Assembly (NCBI RefSeq): GCF_009937995.1 | Contig: NZ_AP021881.1 | Location: 620,001 to 684,000, forward strand | Source of the DNA: Sulfuriferula nivalis | GTDB taxonomy: Bacteria; Pseudomonadota; Gammaproteobacteria; Burkholderiales; Sulfuriferulaceae | Length of the DNA: 64,000 bases | Direction of reading: 5' to 3' | Shown: positions 26,778 to 36,337 of the stretch, in pieces | How positions within the stretch are numbered: the stretch's first letter is position 1 | How the letters are laid out: each line of letters starts with the position of its first letter | Made by a program: the position numbers and the translations under genes | Notes under the pieces: model-generated | Seen by the model: the letters and a program-made list of their open reading frames with translations, nothing else | Databases searched by the model: none | What the model was told of the DNA's origin: nothing

Positions 26778-26916
26778 TCATATGTGAATCGGATTTGGAA
26801 ATAAATGATAAACTGAACACGTTGTTTTTCTGTGCTGAGTTCTAAGGTTCTCGTAATATCATGAGGACTATATGCGTAAATATATGAATTTTCCTGATGT
26901 TGATCCAAGTTAAAAA

Positions 26917-28191
26917 ATGTTAACGCCATCCGAAGCGCAATATGTAACGCCTGAACAATTGTGTATCGGGCTTTATATCCACCTTGATTTAGGCTGGATG
27001 GATCATCCATTTACCTTTAGCAGCTTCAAAATTAAAAATCAGCAGCAAATTAATACGATACGTAAGCTCAAGTTGAAGCGGGTGCGCTATGACCAGGCAT
27101 TGAGTGATGTGGAGCCAATGCTGATTGAAAATAGTCCGCCTCCACCGGTGATAGTGGAAGAGCTGGATGCGGAGGAGGAAGCAATTCTGGCTGGTAAAAA
27201 AGCCAGAATTGATCAGTTAAAAACCATACAAAACGATATTGCCCGTGTTGAGCAAGCATTTGTCAGATCTGTTGATGCAGTCAGAAGCATTACCCGCAAT
27301 GTATATTCCAGACCTGCAGAAGCTTATGCAGACACTAACGCGCTGATTAATCAAATGTTAAAGAGTCTGGTGGAAAATGGTGATGTGCTTATACATGCGA
27401 TGGGTAATCAGCTGGGTGAAGATCTTTATTTCCATTCATTGAACGTAACTGTGTTGAGTCTGATGCTGGCTAAATCATTAGACTTCAGTAATGCAGATAT
27501 GCAAGATCTTGGTATGGCTGCAATGTTACATGATATTGGTAAGAACGATATCCCGCATAAAATATTGGCTAAAACCGACCCGCTTACCAAGGCGGAGCAA
27601 ACGATAGTTGAGCAACATAGTGAAATCGGGGTGGCTGTCGCAAAAAAAATGGGCTTATCAAATGCAGCTTTGCTTGCTATTTTGCAGCACCATGAATATG
27701 TTGACGGAAGTGGTTATCCTCGGCATCTTACGGGGGATAAAATGTCCCCTATTTCACGTGTACTATCAATAGTGAATACTTACGATAATTTATGTAATCC
27801 AGGCCATGGTTTAGCCGGACTAACACCGGCAGAAGCATTGTCACGTATGTTTGCCAAGCGGCGTGCGCAATTTGATGATGAGATGCTTAAATCTTTTATC
27901 AAGGGGCTGGGTGTGTATCCACCAGGTAGTATAGTGCGACTGTCTAATGATTTTGTGGGGCTGGTGCTGTGTGTGAATGCGACCAACCCGATGAAACCCG
28001 ATGTGTTGATTTATGATGCTGATACACCAAAAAATGAAGCGGTAATACTGCATCTTGCTGATGAAGCTGATATCAAAATAACCAAAAGCTTGCGTGTTGC
28101 TGAGTTATCACCTGAAGCCCATGCTTACCTCAATCCACGTAAGCATGTAACGTATAGCCTGGACTCAAAAGAAAAGCCCAGACCACGTTAG
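26917..28191 (+). CDS. HD-GYP domain cyclic-di-GMP phosphodiesterase
   Basis: 424 residues: N-terminal DUF3391-like domain (about 1-140, QYVTPEQLCIGLYIHLDLGWMDHPF opening) and a C-terminal HD-GYP domain with LHDIGKNDIPHKIL (HD pair near 205), ILQHHEYVDGSGYPRHL (HHE and the GYP motif) and LSIVNTYDNL. All metal ligands expected for c-di-GMP hydrolysis are present, so it is probably active. It may counter the GGDEF-EAL protein at 40,325. The ATG at 26917 has only a weak Shine-Dalgarno. Confidence 0.9.
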   Translation: MLTPSEAQYVTPEQLCIGLYIHLDLGWMDHPFTFSSFKIKNQQQINTIRKLKLKRVRYDQALSDVEPMLIENSPPPPVIVEELDAEEEAILAGKKARIDQLKTIQNDIARVEQAFVRSVDAVRSITRNVYSRPAEAYADTNALINQMLKSLVENGDVLIHAMGNQLGEDLYFHSLNVTVLSLMLAKSLDFSNADMQDLGMAAMLHDIGKNDIPHKILAKTDPLTKAEQTIVEQHSEIGVAVAKKMGLSNAALLAILQHHEYVDGSGYPRHLTGDKMSPISRVLSIVNTYDNLCNPGHGLAGLTPAEALSRMFAKRRAQFDDEMLKSFIKGLGVYPPGSIVRLSNDFVGLVLCVNATNPMKPDVLIYDADTPKNEAVILHLADEADIKITKSLRVAELSPEAHAYLNPRKHVTYSLDSKEKPRPR

Positions 28192-28208
28192 TCCGTAGCA
28201 TTTGAGTT

Positions 28209-28940
28209 TCAAAACCGATCCAGTATTGTCAGATTAAAATCACAACTGGTTTGTAAGGCGGCGAGCTGATCTTCACGCACGCGTTTAACCCAGCATTTTT
28301 CATAGACTTTGCCACCATCCTGTTGCCAGCGGAATCCTTTTTCCTTTGCCATCTCACGTTCTTCGTAACCAACATTGGCTTGAACTATGAGCCACTTGCG
28401 CTGGCTGTTGGCGACGACTTCCGCTATGTCGTAGCGGGCGAGTATGGTGAGCATGGTGAGGACGTCGGTGACGGCACGGTGGGCAAAAGGATTGACTATG
28501 CCGTGATATCCCGCCAGATAAATCAGACTGCGGCTTCTGCAAGGGCGTGGGTAATCTACGTCGTACTGAGTATCCAACCAAGGTGTGGCGGGCATTTTAA
28601 GACCAAACTGGGTAAATGCAGCTTCCAGCAAGGGACGGTCAAAATCACGACCATTATGCGCCACGATGTAATCAGCTTTGTTCATCAACTTGGTGATGGG
28701 TTGTAAGGTGCGTATGTCCGCAGGATGGCCGTGTTGAGCTAATAGTTCGTCGCTGATTCCTGTGTATTCAACCGATTCGGGTGAGACAGGCTGGCCGGGT
28801 TTGATGAGTAGCGATAAAAAATCTACCGGCTGTGCAAATTCGGTATCCCATAACACCAGGCCGACTTCGGTAATGAAGTTGGTGTCCATGGGTGCGTTAA
28901 ATGCGCCACCCGTTTCAAGATCTAGTCCTAGTAATAGCAT
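28209..28940 (-). CDS. DEDD-family 3'-5' exonuclease with C-terminal extension
   Basis: 243 residues. Exonuclease motifs: ExoI LLGLDLETGG (Asp, Glu), ExoII VAHNGRDFDRPLL (Asp) and ExoIII HRAVTDVLTM (His, Asp), as in DnaQ/RNase T proteins. The last 60 residues (from about 180: KWLIVQANVGYEEREMAKEKGFRW) form an extra small domain not part of the core nuclease, with several Trp and Lys, suggesting nucleic-acid contact. Single-strand DNA or RNA is the likely substrate. It stands alone, convergent to the HD-GYP gene. Confidence 0.8.
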   Translation of the reverse strand: MLLLGLDLETGGAFNAPMDTNFITEVGLVLWDTEFAQPVDFLSLLIKPGQPVSPESVEYTGISDELLAQHGHPADIRTLQPITKLMNKADYIVAHNGRDFDRPLLEAAFTQFGLKMPATPWLDTQYDVDYPRPCRSRSLIYLAGYHGIVNPFAHRAVTDVLTMLTILARYDIAEVVANSQRKWLIVQANVGYEEREMAKEKGFRWQQDGGKVYEKCWVKRVREDQLAALQTSCDFNLTILDRF

Positions 28941-29030
28941 GATGATATAGCTGGAATAATAATGCTTGGAGTTTAGCGTATTTTTGCGGCTAATACATTG
29001 GGATCAAGATGGCCGGTGTGTGAGTTGGTT

Positions 29031-29603
29031 TTATAATCCTGCTATCCAACTGTGTAGTGTATTGATTTCGTTCTGTAACAGTGTCGTATCGTGATAAACA
29101 TGGGCGAGGAGGGTTATGCCCTGCGCCCGCCCGAGTAAATGGAGAGCCAGAGCTTGTGCTTCATTACCTTTACCCAGCTCACGAAAACAAACAGCCAGCC
29201 AATCACGAAATAAATCAAATAAAGCGCGGGCAGCTTGCTGTTGTTCGCGCTTGTGTTTCGCTAGTTCGGTGTTGAGTGTGCCTATAGGACAGCCATACTC
29301 AACCAGTTCCATTTTACGACCCGTAATCATGTCCACAAAAGCGGTTAATTTTGCTTTGGCGTCAGGTTGCGTCGTGTCCCAGAGATGGAGCCGTGTACTG
29401 AAGTCTTCGAGGTGCTGAGTAATCACGGCATCAAGGATGTCATCTTTAGTTTTGAAGTAGTGGTAAATATTGCCACGGTGCAATTTGGATGCATCGACAA
29501 TATCCGTAAACGAGGTATCGGTATAGCCACGTTGGTAGAACAGTTGTTTAGCGCAAGCTACTATATCGGCGCGCGTTTTTTCGCCTTTGCGTATGAGTGT
29601 CAT
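29031..29603 (-). CDS. TetR-family transcriptional regulator
   Basis: 190 residues with an N-terminal helix-turn-helix (RADIVACAKQLFYQRGYTDTSFTDIVDASKLHRGNIYHYF) and a TetR ligand domain containing a few His and Cys residues (for example EYGCPIGTLNTELAK). It is the last gene of a three-gene operon (SDR, peroxiredoxin-like, TetR) and most likely represses its own operon by binding the palindrome at 31229-31248. The Cys in the ligand domain could sense electrophiles or oxidants, an inference from the operon content. Confidence 0.88.
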   Translation of the reverse strand: MTLIRKGEKTRADIVACAKQLFYQRGYTDTSFTDIVDASKLHRGNIYHYFKTKDDILDAVITQHLEDFSTRLHLWDTTQPDAKAKLTAFVDMITGRKMELVEYGCPIGTLNTELAKHKREQQQAARALFDLFRDWLAVCFRELGKGNEAQALALHLLGRAQGITLLAHVYHDTTLLQNEINTLHSWIAGL

Positions 29604-29633
29604 TTTGTGGTTTCTAATATGTGCGTGGTCGAA

Positions 29634-30194
29634 TTAGTTGTGTGCAATGCTAGCATGGAGGTGCTGTCGAATTCTATCTATCGGCATGTGGTCACCAATA
29701 TCTCGACCATAATATGCTTCTGCAATATGCCCATCTGGGCGAATGAGAAAGTCGGCCGGAATACGGTGTATGCCACCTTCTACAGTACCAGGTAAATACC
29801 GCTGACGAAATACTGCATGGCTGATTGTGGGCAGTCTTTTAATCCATGCAATGAGAAACCCCGCCCAGCTATGGATAACGCCATAACGTTTATAAAGTAT
29901 CTGTTGTGGATCTGGGATAAGCGGGAAGGGTGGATGCTGGTTTCCAACGTAGGTGTCTATTTTTTCAGCAGGGGATTGGAATACCGCAAGCATATCTAGC
30001 CCATAAGCTTGCAACTCAGCATGTAACTTAGATAGCTCGTGTACTCGCAAATTACATAAGGGACAAGAAGCATAGCGGTAGAATGATAGTAGCAACCACC
30101 GCCCGTGAAAATTACTCAGGCTCATCATGTTGCCAAGCTGGTCAGTCGCCTGAAAGTCAGGGGCTATTTCTCCAGCTGTAAGTCTTTTTGACAT
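29634..30194 (-). CDS. Peroxiredoxin-like AhpC/TSA family protein
   Basis: 186 residues of thioredoxin fold: GEIAPDFQATDQLG opening and active site SFYRYASCPLCNLR, a CxxC instead of the usual single peroxidatic Cys context (PxxxTxxC) of true peroxiredoxins. Family members are annotated AhpC/TSA or PRXL2-like. It is expected to act on peroxides or other thiol-reactive compounds in the cytoplasm. Only one nucleotide separates its start from the stop of the SDR gene, so it is co-expressed with it and the TetR regulator. Confidence 0.8.
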   Translation of the reverse strand: MSKRLTAGEIAPDFQATDQLGNMMSLSNFHGRWLLLSFYRYASCPLCNLRVHELSKLHAELQAYGLDMLAVFQSPAEKIDTYVGNQHPPFPLIPDPQQILYKRYGVIHSWAGFLIAWIKRLPTISHAVFRQRYLPGTVEGGIHRIPADFLIRPDGHIAEAYYGRDIGDHMPIDRIRQHLHASIAHN

Positions 30195-30195
30195 G

Positions 30196-31203
30196 TCAAG
30201 CTATCGCCTTGGACATCGACATCGGATTTTTTTGATATTTCTGCATTTCATGCATCTGTGCGCGTACAGCTTCCTGCCATGTGTGAGTTGGTTTATAACC
30301 CAGTAAGTGCTCCGCTTTACTGTTGTCAGCACTGACTTCTTCCATGAGATGAATAATGCTGCGTGTCACCAGTGGTTCCCACGGCACAATAGCATCAAGT
30401 TTCTCCATCAGCCAGGTAAAAGGATATGCGATGGCAAACGGTACGCTAAAATGTGGGCTAGGTAAGTTAAATTCTTTACTAAGCAAAATAATGACTTCGC
30501 GTACAGTGGGTACTTGCGGGCCAACGATATTGAATCCTTCGTAGTCGGCCAGCCCATCAGTAATTGCAGCTAAGGCAAAAGCCTGGCCTATGTTGCGACC
30601 GTCAACTATCGGTAAACTGGTGCGACCACCTGCAACCCAGGGTACGAGATGTGTTTTCAGTCGTGGGGTAAGTATGGGTAATATACCCAGACCATATCGA
30701 TGACCAGCAAAGATACCCAGTCTGAGGTTTATTACTTGAAAGTGTGTACTGGCTTGTTCACGTAAGGCATCTTCAATCGCAACGACATTGCAAAGATGTG
30801 GCCAAAATGTGCGCGGGATGCCGTGGCTCATGGCGTCAGATGAGTTTAGCGGTGATGATGCGCTGGTGGTGCTGGTATTGATAAAACGTTTAACACCGGC
30901 AGCACGGGCGGTTTCGATTAGTGCTAATGTGGGTTGCAGATATAACTCATTGGATGCCTGTGCGTGATCCCACAATGAAGTCCATGCCGCCGCATGACAC
31001 AGGACATCAACTCCTTTTACCAGCGTTTCGCGGTAATCTTTATCACGCAAATCGCCTATGCGGATTTCACCTTTGTACCCCTTTGGCAGTTTTTCCGGGT
31101 CGCGACAGGCGGCGATAATATGAACATCATTTTGCATCTGTAATGCTTCTATGATGTGGCTACCAACAAATCCATTTGCACCTGTCACTAATACTGTTTT
31201 CAT
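30196..31203 (-). CDS. NAD(P)-dependent extended SDR (epimerase/oxidoreductase-like)
   Basis: 335 residues: LVTGANGFVGSHII cofactor loop, GDLRDKDYRE, CHAAAWTSLWDH and a modified active-site segment (INTSTTSASSPLNSSDA) with no obvious YxxxK, so it is divergent from sugar epimerases. It is the first gene of the operon and reads from the promoter at 31238-31266. Substrate unknown; a carbonyl or quinone-type compound would fit the redox partner and TetR control, but this is inference. Confidence 0.75.
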   Translation of the reverse strand: MKTVLVTGANGFVGSHIIEALQMQNDVHIIAACRDPEKLPKGYKGEIRIGDLRDKDYRETLVKGVDVLCHAAAWTSLWDHAQASNELYLQPTLALIETARAAGVKRFINTSTTSASSPLNSSDAMSHGIPRTFWPHLCNVVAIEDALREQASTHFQVINLRLGIFAGHRYGLGILPILTPRLKTHLVPWVAGGRTSLPIVDGRNIGQAFALAAITDGLADYEGFNIVGPQVPTVREVIILLSKEFNLPSPHFSVPFAIAYPFTWLMEKLDAIVPWEPLVTRSIIHLMEEVSADNSKAEHLLGYKPTHTWQEAVRAQMHEMQKYQKNPMSMSKAIA

Positions 31204-31228
31204 AGTCGCCCCTTATTTGTTGGATGAT

Positions 31229-31266
31229 CGTCCTAATATATTAGGACGACTGTCCAATATTGTCAA
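31229..31266 (-). promoter_or_regulatory. Sigma-70 promoter with TetR-type operator over the -10
   Basis: On the minus strand TTGACA (31266-31261), a 17-nt spacer and TAATAT (31243-31238) form a near-consensus promoter 35 nt ahead of the SDR start. The -10 is embedded in a perfect 20-bp palindrome CGTCCTAATATATTAGGACG (31229-31248), with a further half-site GGAC/GTCC beside it. This is the geometry of autorepression by the TetR protein encoded third in the operon. A Shine-Dalgarno AGGGG precedes ATG 31203. Confidence 0.85.
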
Positions 31267-31432
31267 ACGGTATAATTAAGAGGTGAGGTTTTAAATTGAT
31301 TTATATGCGATGACAGTACATATGGCGGGAATTCTGTATTGGATATGAATAACGCTGTAACGAAAATCAACAGTAGGATTTCATGAGTTATTTTCAAAAA
31401 TTACTCTGGTTATTACTTGGGTTTAATGTAAA

Positions 31433-31446
31433 TAAGTATATACTTA
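31433..31446. promoter_or_regulatory. Palindrome upstream of vapBC, candidate autoregulatory operator
   Basis: TAAGTATATACTTA is a perfect 14-bp palindrome 27 nt before the vapB start, followed by a related half (ACGTATAT). VapBC complexes normally repress their own promoter through such sites. Confidence 0.55.
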
Positions 31447-31472
31447 ACGTATATCTTTTTGTGGGGTGGCTC

Positions 31473-31703
31473 ATGATTTATGCACGGGTATTTCAATCAG
31501 GCAATAGTCAGGCAGTACGTTTGCCAAAGGAGTTTCGTTTTGATACTGATCGGGTAGAGATTTTTCGACGGGGTGATGAGGTTGTTTTACGTCATCGGCG
31601 GGGAGACGCACAAGTTATTTTTGATGCTTTGACAAGCCTGCCCGCTGATTTCATGGCGCAAGGACGTGATGATGATCAGCCGCAAGAGAGGCCGGCATTC
31701 TGA
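31473..31703 (+). CDS. vapB: Antitoxin VapB (AbrB/SpoVT type)
   Basis: 76 residues: swapped-hairpin DNA-binding domain ARVFQSGNSQAVRLPKEFRF, typical of VapB, and a disordered C-terminal tail rich in Asp/Arg that wraps the toxin. The ATG at 31473, preceded by a G-rich Shine-Dalgarno (GTGGGGTGG), fits the family length; upstream in-frame codons run through the operator palindrome and are not credible. It overlaps vapC by one base. Confidence 0.88.
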   Translation: MIYARVFQSGNSQAVRLPKEFRFDTDRVEIFRRGDEVVLRHRRGDAQVIFDALTSLPADFMAQGRDDDQPQERPAF

Positions 31704-32110
31704 TGGCAGTTCGTTATTTATTAGATACTAACATCTGTATTTATATTGCAAAAGACAATCCTCAGGCAGTGAGAGAGCGATTTGCGCAACATACGTTGGA
31801 TGAGTTAGTCATGTCGGTTGTTACCTTAGGTGAATTACGTTTTGGCGCAGAGAAAAGCCAGTCACGAGACCGTGCAATTGCTGTAATTAATCAACTTGAG
31901 GCCAGTATGTGTATCGCCCCTTTGACCGAAGTGGTTGGTGAACACTATGGGAAAATTCGCGCTGCCCTACAGCGTCGCGGTGAGCTGATTGGTAATAATG
32001 ATTTGTGGCTTGCCGCTCATGCCCGTGCTGAGGGCTGGGTGCTGGTGACCAATAATGAACGTGAATTTGTTCGTGTTGATGGTTTGCAAGTTGAGAATTG
32101 GGCTGTTTAG
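31703..32110 (+). CDS. vapC: Toxin VapC (PIN-domain ribonuclease)
   Basis: A 135-residue PIN domain: first acidic residue in YLLDTNICIY, second in VTLGELRFGAEKS (Glu), third in GNNDLWLAAHARAEG and the final TNNEREFVRVDGL. VapC toxins cleave specific RNAs (often initiator tRNA or rRNA) when the antitoxin is degraded. The paired, overlapping arrangement with vapB makes the assignment secure. Confidence 0.92.
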   Translation: MAVRYLLDTNICIYIAKDNPQAVRERFAQHTLDELVMSVVTLGELRFGAEKSQSRDRAIAVINQLEASMCIAPLTEVVGEHYGKIRAALQRRGELIGNNDLWLAAHARAEGWVLVTNNEREFVRVDGLQVENWAV

Positions 32111-32137
32111 AATGGGTGAAATGGGAACCAATAGTCT

Positions 32138-32341
32138 ATGTTAGATACGATATTAGAATTTATATTTTATTTGTTCATTGAGGTTATAAGTTTTAATGTT
32201 GGCCGTTTTTGTCTTAGGGTTTTGACACTGGGTCGCTTTAACTCAAGAATTGATGATCATCGTCAAGGTTGGGTAAGCCTTGTGGGTTTTCTGGTGATTT
32301 TAGTTCTTATAATTGGTTTTGGTGTATGGATGAACAATTAA
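32138..32341 (+). CDS. Small hypothetical membrane protein
   Basis: 67 residues with two hydrophobic segments (about 3-22 and 46-64) separated by a basic loop (RVLTLGRFNSRIDDHRQG). It starts 28 nt after vapC on the same strand. I do not recognise the family. The pattern of two helices with an Arg-rich loop suggests an inner-membrane protein; a real gene is likely but unproven. Confidence 0.55.
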   Translation: MLDTILEFIFYLFIEVISFNVGRFCLRVLTLGRFNSRIDDHRQGWVSLVGFLVILVLIIGFGVWMNN

Positions 32342-32391
32342 TTCTGTGTCTGTGAAATTGGGAAGCAGGGTCAGTTCTAACATTGCCATAT

Positions 32392-33270
32392 TTAGCTTAA
32401 TCCCCGCAATATATCCTGATAAGCTGACAGGCGTGCATCACTGATTTTGCCAGCTTCGTGCGCATTGAGCACAGCGCAGTTGGGTTCGTGAGTGTGGCGG
32501 CAGTTACTGTATTTGCAATGGCCTATGTAGGGGCGGAATTCGGTGAATAGTTGGTCTAGTTCGCCTGCGCGGATATGGTTGAGGCCGAATGCTTGCATCC
32601 CTGGTGAGTCGATGATGTGGCTGTTAGCGTTGAGGTGGTAGAGTGTGGCGCTGGTGGTTGTGTGTTTGCCTGAGTCTAACGCGCTGGAAACGTCACGGGT
32701 GGCGACGGCGGCTTCGGGGAGTAGTGCGTTGATCAAGCTGGATTTCCCCATGCCTGACTGGCCGACAAGGACGCTGGTTTTGCCTTGTAAATAGGGCGTG
32801 AGCTGGCTGATGTCATGTTTGGCGGAGACGCGTATGAGGTTGTAGCCGAGTTCGCGATAGCTGCATAGCTTAGTGTAGGCGGCATCGGCAACTTCACCCA
32901 GATCGGATTTGTTGAGGCAGATCAGGCTCTCTATGCCTGCGGCTTGTGCGGCAATGAGGCAGCGATTGACCAGCAAATCGTAATAACTGGGTACGGGCGA
33001 AACGACGATAACAGCAAGATCGACATTGGCGGCAATGAGTTTGCTGCGATGTTCGACGGAGCGGTAGAGCAGGCTGGTTCGGGTGATGATGGATTCAATT
33101 ACGCCCTGATTGGGACTGGTGAGTTTGAGCCTGACCCAATCACCACATGCGACATTGCTTTGTTTGCCACGGGTTACGCAGTCAAGTACCTGCTGTTGGT
33201 CAACTTCAACTTGATAATGCCGACCATAGCTGGCAATGACGCGACCTTCGAGTAGAGGAATGGCGCTCAT
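32392..33270 (-). CDS. rsgA: Ribosome small subunit maturation GTPase RsgA
   Basis: 292 residues in the circularly permuted GTPase order: OB domain (about 1-70), then G4 CLNKSD, G1 [13 protein letters not shown] and G3 [10 protein letters not shown], then a zinc domain (C-HTHEPNC pattern in [17 protein letters not shown]). RsgA checks late 30S maturation and releases RbfA. Its start overlaps the mutS stop by 4 nt, so the two are likely co-transcribed. Confidence 0.95.
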   Translation of the reverse strand: MSAIPLLEGRVIASYGRHYQVEVDQQQVLDCVTRGKQSNVACGDWVRLKLTSPNQGVIESIITRTSLLYRSVEHRSKLIAANVDLAVIVVSPVPSYYDLLVNRCLIAAQAAGIESLICLNKSDLGEVADAAYTKLCSYRELGYNLIRVSAKHDISQLTPYLQGKTSVLVGQSGMGKSSLINALLPEAAVATRDVSSALDSGKHTTTSATLYHLNANSHIIDSPGMQAFGLNHIRAGELDQLFTEFRPYIGHCKYSNCRHTHEPNCAVLNAHEAGKISDARLSAYQDILRGLS

Positions 33271-35819
33271 GGGTTGAGTGATTTCAAAGTGTAAAGTAAC
33301 TCCAATGCGGCTTTGGGGGTGAGGTCGTCGGGATTAACGCCGTTCAATAATTCTATCGCGGGATGCGCTGGTGCAACAGCAACAGTGCTGAATAAATCAG
33401 GTTGCTGCGCATCATGGGTTGCGGCTTGTTCGAGTTCGGCTAATTTGCGTCGAGCCGCGCTGATGGTGGCGGGTGGCACGCCCGCTAGCGCGGCGACTTG
33501 CAGGCCGTAGCTCTGGCTGGCATGACCGTCTTTGATGCTGTGTAAAAATATGATGCGGTCTTTATGTTCGATAGCTTGCACATGCACGTTAGCTATCTGG
33601 CGCAGGCTATTGGGTAATTGGGTAAGCTCGAAATAATGGGTGGCGAATAGGGTGTAAGCGCGCGTTTTTTCAGCAAGCTGACGCGCAACTGCCCAGGCCA
33701 GTGCAAGCCCGTCAAAGGTTGACGTACCGCGCCCGATTTCATCCAGTAGCACCAGGCTGTGTTTGCTGGCATTGTGCAATATGTGCGCGGTTTCGGTCAT
33801 TTCCACCATGAACGTGGAACGTCCACCTGCCAAGTCATCTGAGCTGCCGATGCGGGTAAATATCTGGTCTATGGTACCGATGCGGGCACTAGTGGCGGGT
33901 ACCCAGCTACCGCAACATGCTAACAATGTAATCAGCGCAGTTTGGCGCATGTAGGTGGATTTACCACCCATATTCGGTCCCGTAATCAGCAGCATCTGGC
34001 GGCTGCGTGATAGATCGGTGTCGTTAGGGATAAATTCGGCGATGCGGCTTTCTACCACGGGGTGCCGTCCTGCGATGATGCTGATGACATTATCATCGAC
34101 CAGCTCAGGCTGACAAAAATTCAGCGTACTGGCGCGTTCCGCCAGACAACACAAAGTGTCGATTTGCGCGAGTGCGGCGGCGAGGGTTTGCAGTGCCGGG
34201 ACATGCGTGAGCAGGTCGGCCAGCAGCGCATCGTAGAGCATTTTTTCGCGAGCGAGGGCGCGGTCGGCAGCAGAGAGCGCTTTGTCTTCGAAGGCTTTGA
34301 GCTCGGGCGTGATATAGCGCTCGGCATTTTTCAGCGTTTGCCGACGGCGATAATCGTCAGGTACGTTGTCGGCCTGAGCGCGGCTGATTTCGATGTAGAA
34401 GCCGTGGACTTTGTTGTATTCGACGCGCAGTGTGGCTATCCCTGTGCGCTCACGTTCACGCGCTTCCAGGGCAATGAGGAATTCGCCGCTGTTGGTTTGC
34501 AAGCCACGCAGTTCATCTAGATCGGCATCGTAGCCATCGGCGATAACGCCGCCTTCGCGCAGCACTACCGCAGGTTCGGCACGTAATGCGGCAACCAGTT
34601 GCGTATGCAATGCGCTCTGCGGTGCACAATCGGCAGCGAGTTGTGTTAACAGCGGATTGTCGAGTTGTGCGAGTAGCGGTTGTAGTGCGGGTAATAGTGC
34701 CAAGCTGTCGCGTAAGCCTGATAAGTCGCGTGGACGCGCGCTCGACAGTGCGATGCGTGCGCTGATACGCTCGACGTCTCCGCAGTCACGTAACTGTTGA
34801 TGCAGCTGTTCACGTTCGCGCGGTGCTGTGACTAATGTGGCAATTGCACTGGAACGCAAGCGTAAGGCGTCACGATCACGCAGTGGATGATGCAGCCAGT
34901 GACGCAATCGGCGTGTACCCATGTGCGTAGCGCAGGTGTTGAGCAGCGAGAGTAATGTGGGTGCAGCTTCGCCGCGTAGCGTTTCGCTGATTTCCAGATT
35001 GCGCCGTGTTGCTGCATCCATGCCGACAAATTCATTGTCACGTGCAACCTGCAAGCCATTGATATGCGGCAACTGTCCGCGTTGTGTGCTGTGGGCGTAT
35101 TGCAATAATGCGCCTGCGGCTTGCAATGCGTTATCCATGTCGTCACAGCCATAGGCGCGTAAATCATGGGTGGCGAATTGCTGGCAGAGCAGTTCCTGCG
35201 CGCGTTTGCGGTCAAAATGCCAGGTGGGTAATCGGTGCAGGCTGATGCTGTCAGTGATGGCTGGATATTCGGCATCATCTGCAATCAATATTTCTGCAGG
35301 TGCGATGCGTTCCAGCGTGGCAGTGAGTTGCTGCGCAGGTATCTCGCTGATAAAGAATGCGCCACTGGATAAATTGAGCCAGGCCAGTCCGAGTATATCG
35401 TTGTTAGCGGGTGAGATGGTGAGCAGCAGGTTGTCCTTGTGCTCATCCAGTAACGCTGCATCAGTGACAGTACCCGGGGTGACGATGCGCGCAACACGGC
35501 GTTCTACCGGGCCTTTGCTGGTCGCAGGGTCGCCGACTTGTTCGCAGATGGCAATGGATAATCCTGACTTCACCAGCTTGGCTAGATATTGCTCGGCAGC
35601 ATGGTAGGGCACACCTGCCATTTTAATCGGCTGACCTGCGGTTGCGCCGCGTGTGGTCAGGGTAATACCGAGTAACTGCGAAGCGCGTACCGCATCATCA
35701 AAAAACAGCTCGTAAAAATCACCCATGCGGTAAAACAGCAGTTTATCCGTGTGCTCGGCCTTGATGCGCAAATATTGCTGCATCATCGGCGTGTGCTGTT
35801 TGAGAGTGTCGTCTAGCAT
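33267..35819 (-). CDS. mutS: DNA mismatch repair protein MutS
   Basis: 850 residues. The mismatch-recognition Phe-x-Glu lies in [14 protein letters not shown] (about 30-43). The C-terminal ATPase has Walker [15 protein letters not shown] (about 615), the conserved [10 protein letters not shown], Walker [17 protein letters not shown] and a short helix-turn-helix. Length matches MutS1. It overlaps ampD downstream start context by 7 nt (35813-35819). All catalytic elements are intact, so mismatch repair should be functional. Confidence 0.97.
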   Translation of the reverse strand: MLDDTLKQHTPMMQQYLRIKAEHTDKLLFYRMGDFYELFFDDAVRASQLLGITLTTRGATAGQPIKMAGVPYHAAEQYLAKLVKSGLSIAICEQVGDPATSKGPVERRVARIVTPGTVTDAALLDEHKDNLLLTISPANNDILGLAWLNLSSGAFFISEIPAQQLTATLERIAPAEILIADDAEYPAITDSISLHRLPTWHFDRKRAQELLCQQFATHDLRAYGCDDMDNALQAAGALLQYAHSTQRGQLPHINGLQVARDNEFVGMDAATRRNLEISETLRGEAAPTLLSLLNTCATHMGTRRLRHWLHHPLRDRDALRLRSSAIATLVTAPREREQLHQQLRDCGDVERISARIALSSARPRDLSGLRDSLALLPALQPLLAQLDNPLLTQLAADCAPQSALHTQLVAALRAEPAVVLREGGVIADGYDADLDELRGLQTNSGEFLIALEARERERTGIATLRVEYNKVHGFYIEISRAQADNVPDDYRRRQTLKNAERYITPELKAFEDKALSAADRALAREKMLYDALLADLLTHVPALQTLAAALAQIDTLCCLAERASTLNFCQPELVDDNVISIIAGRHPVVESRIAEFIPNDTDLSRSRQMLLITGPNMGGKSTYMRQTALITLLACCGSWVPATSARIGTIDQIFTRIGSSDDLAGGRSTFMVEMTETAHILHNASKHSLVLLDEIGRGTSTFDGLALAWAVARQLAEKTRAYTLFATHYFELTQLPNSLRQIANVHVQAIEHKDRIIFLHSIKDGHASQSYGLQVAALAGVPPATISAARRKLAELEQAATHDAQQPDLFSTVAVAPAHPAIELLNGVNPDDLTPKAALELLYTLKSLNP

Positions 35820-36337
35820 ATCCGCTTCCAGTCAAAATAAGGTCCGGGATCGGTTTTGCGGGTGGGTGCGATGTCACTGTGGCCGGTAAGTGCGGTGTTG
35901 GGGTAGCGAAGTTGCAGGCCGCGGATCAGGGAGCTGAGTTTGGTATATTGGCTATCGGTGAATGCGCTAAAGTCGTCGCCTTCCAGCTCTATGCCTATGG
36001 AGAAATCGTTGCATCTGTCCCAGCCTTGCCAGTTGGAGGCGCCAGCGTGCCAGGCGCGTTTGCTGCAGGGCACAAATTGAATTAACTCTCCGTCACGACG
36101 TATCAAGAAATGTGAGGAAACGCGTAAATGGGCAATGTCAGCATAGTAGGGGTGGGCCTGAGCATCGAGTTTACCGGTGAATAGTTCGATGATGCCGTTG
36201 CCGCCAAATTGCCCTGGTGGTAATGAGATGTTGTGGATGACGATAAGGCGGATGTCGTTTTCACTGGCACGAAAGTCACAATGTGGTGAGGCGATAAAAC
36301 GGGTGTGGCTGGCAACGCCGTACTGATCTATGTTCAT
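35813..36337 (-). CDS. ampD: 1,6-anhydro-N-acetylmuramyl-L-alanine amidase AmpD
   Basis: 174 residues; the ATG at 36337 is chosen because the amidase-2 fold begins there and it overlaps the thioredoxin gene stop by 4 nt; the frame is open for 82 more codons upstream but that part is a shadow of the neighbour. Zinc ligands: [10 protein letters not shown] (His), and [22 protein letters not shown] (His, Asp). It cleaves the stem peptide from recycled anhydro-muropeptides in the cytoplasm. Confidence 0.93.
   Translation of the reverse strand: MNIDQYGVASHTRFIASPHCDFRASENDIRLIVIHNISLPPGQFGGNGIIELFTGKLDAQAHPYYADIAHLRVSSHFLIRRDGELIQFVPCSKRAWHAGASNWQGWDRCNDFSIGIELEGDDFSAFTDSQYTKLSSLIRGLQLRYPNTALTGHSDIAPTRKTDPGPYFDWKRIC

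Noticed and set aside
31383-31472. Longer N-terminus for VapB
   Set aside because: The extension is hydrophobic, passes through the operator palindrome and is not in the family; ATG 31473 has a good ribosome site.
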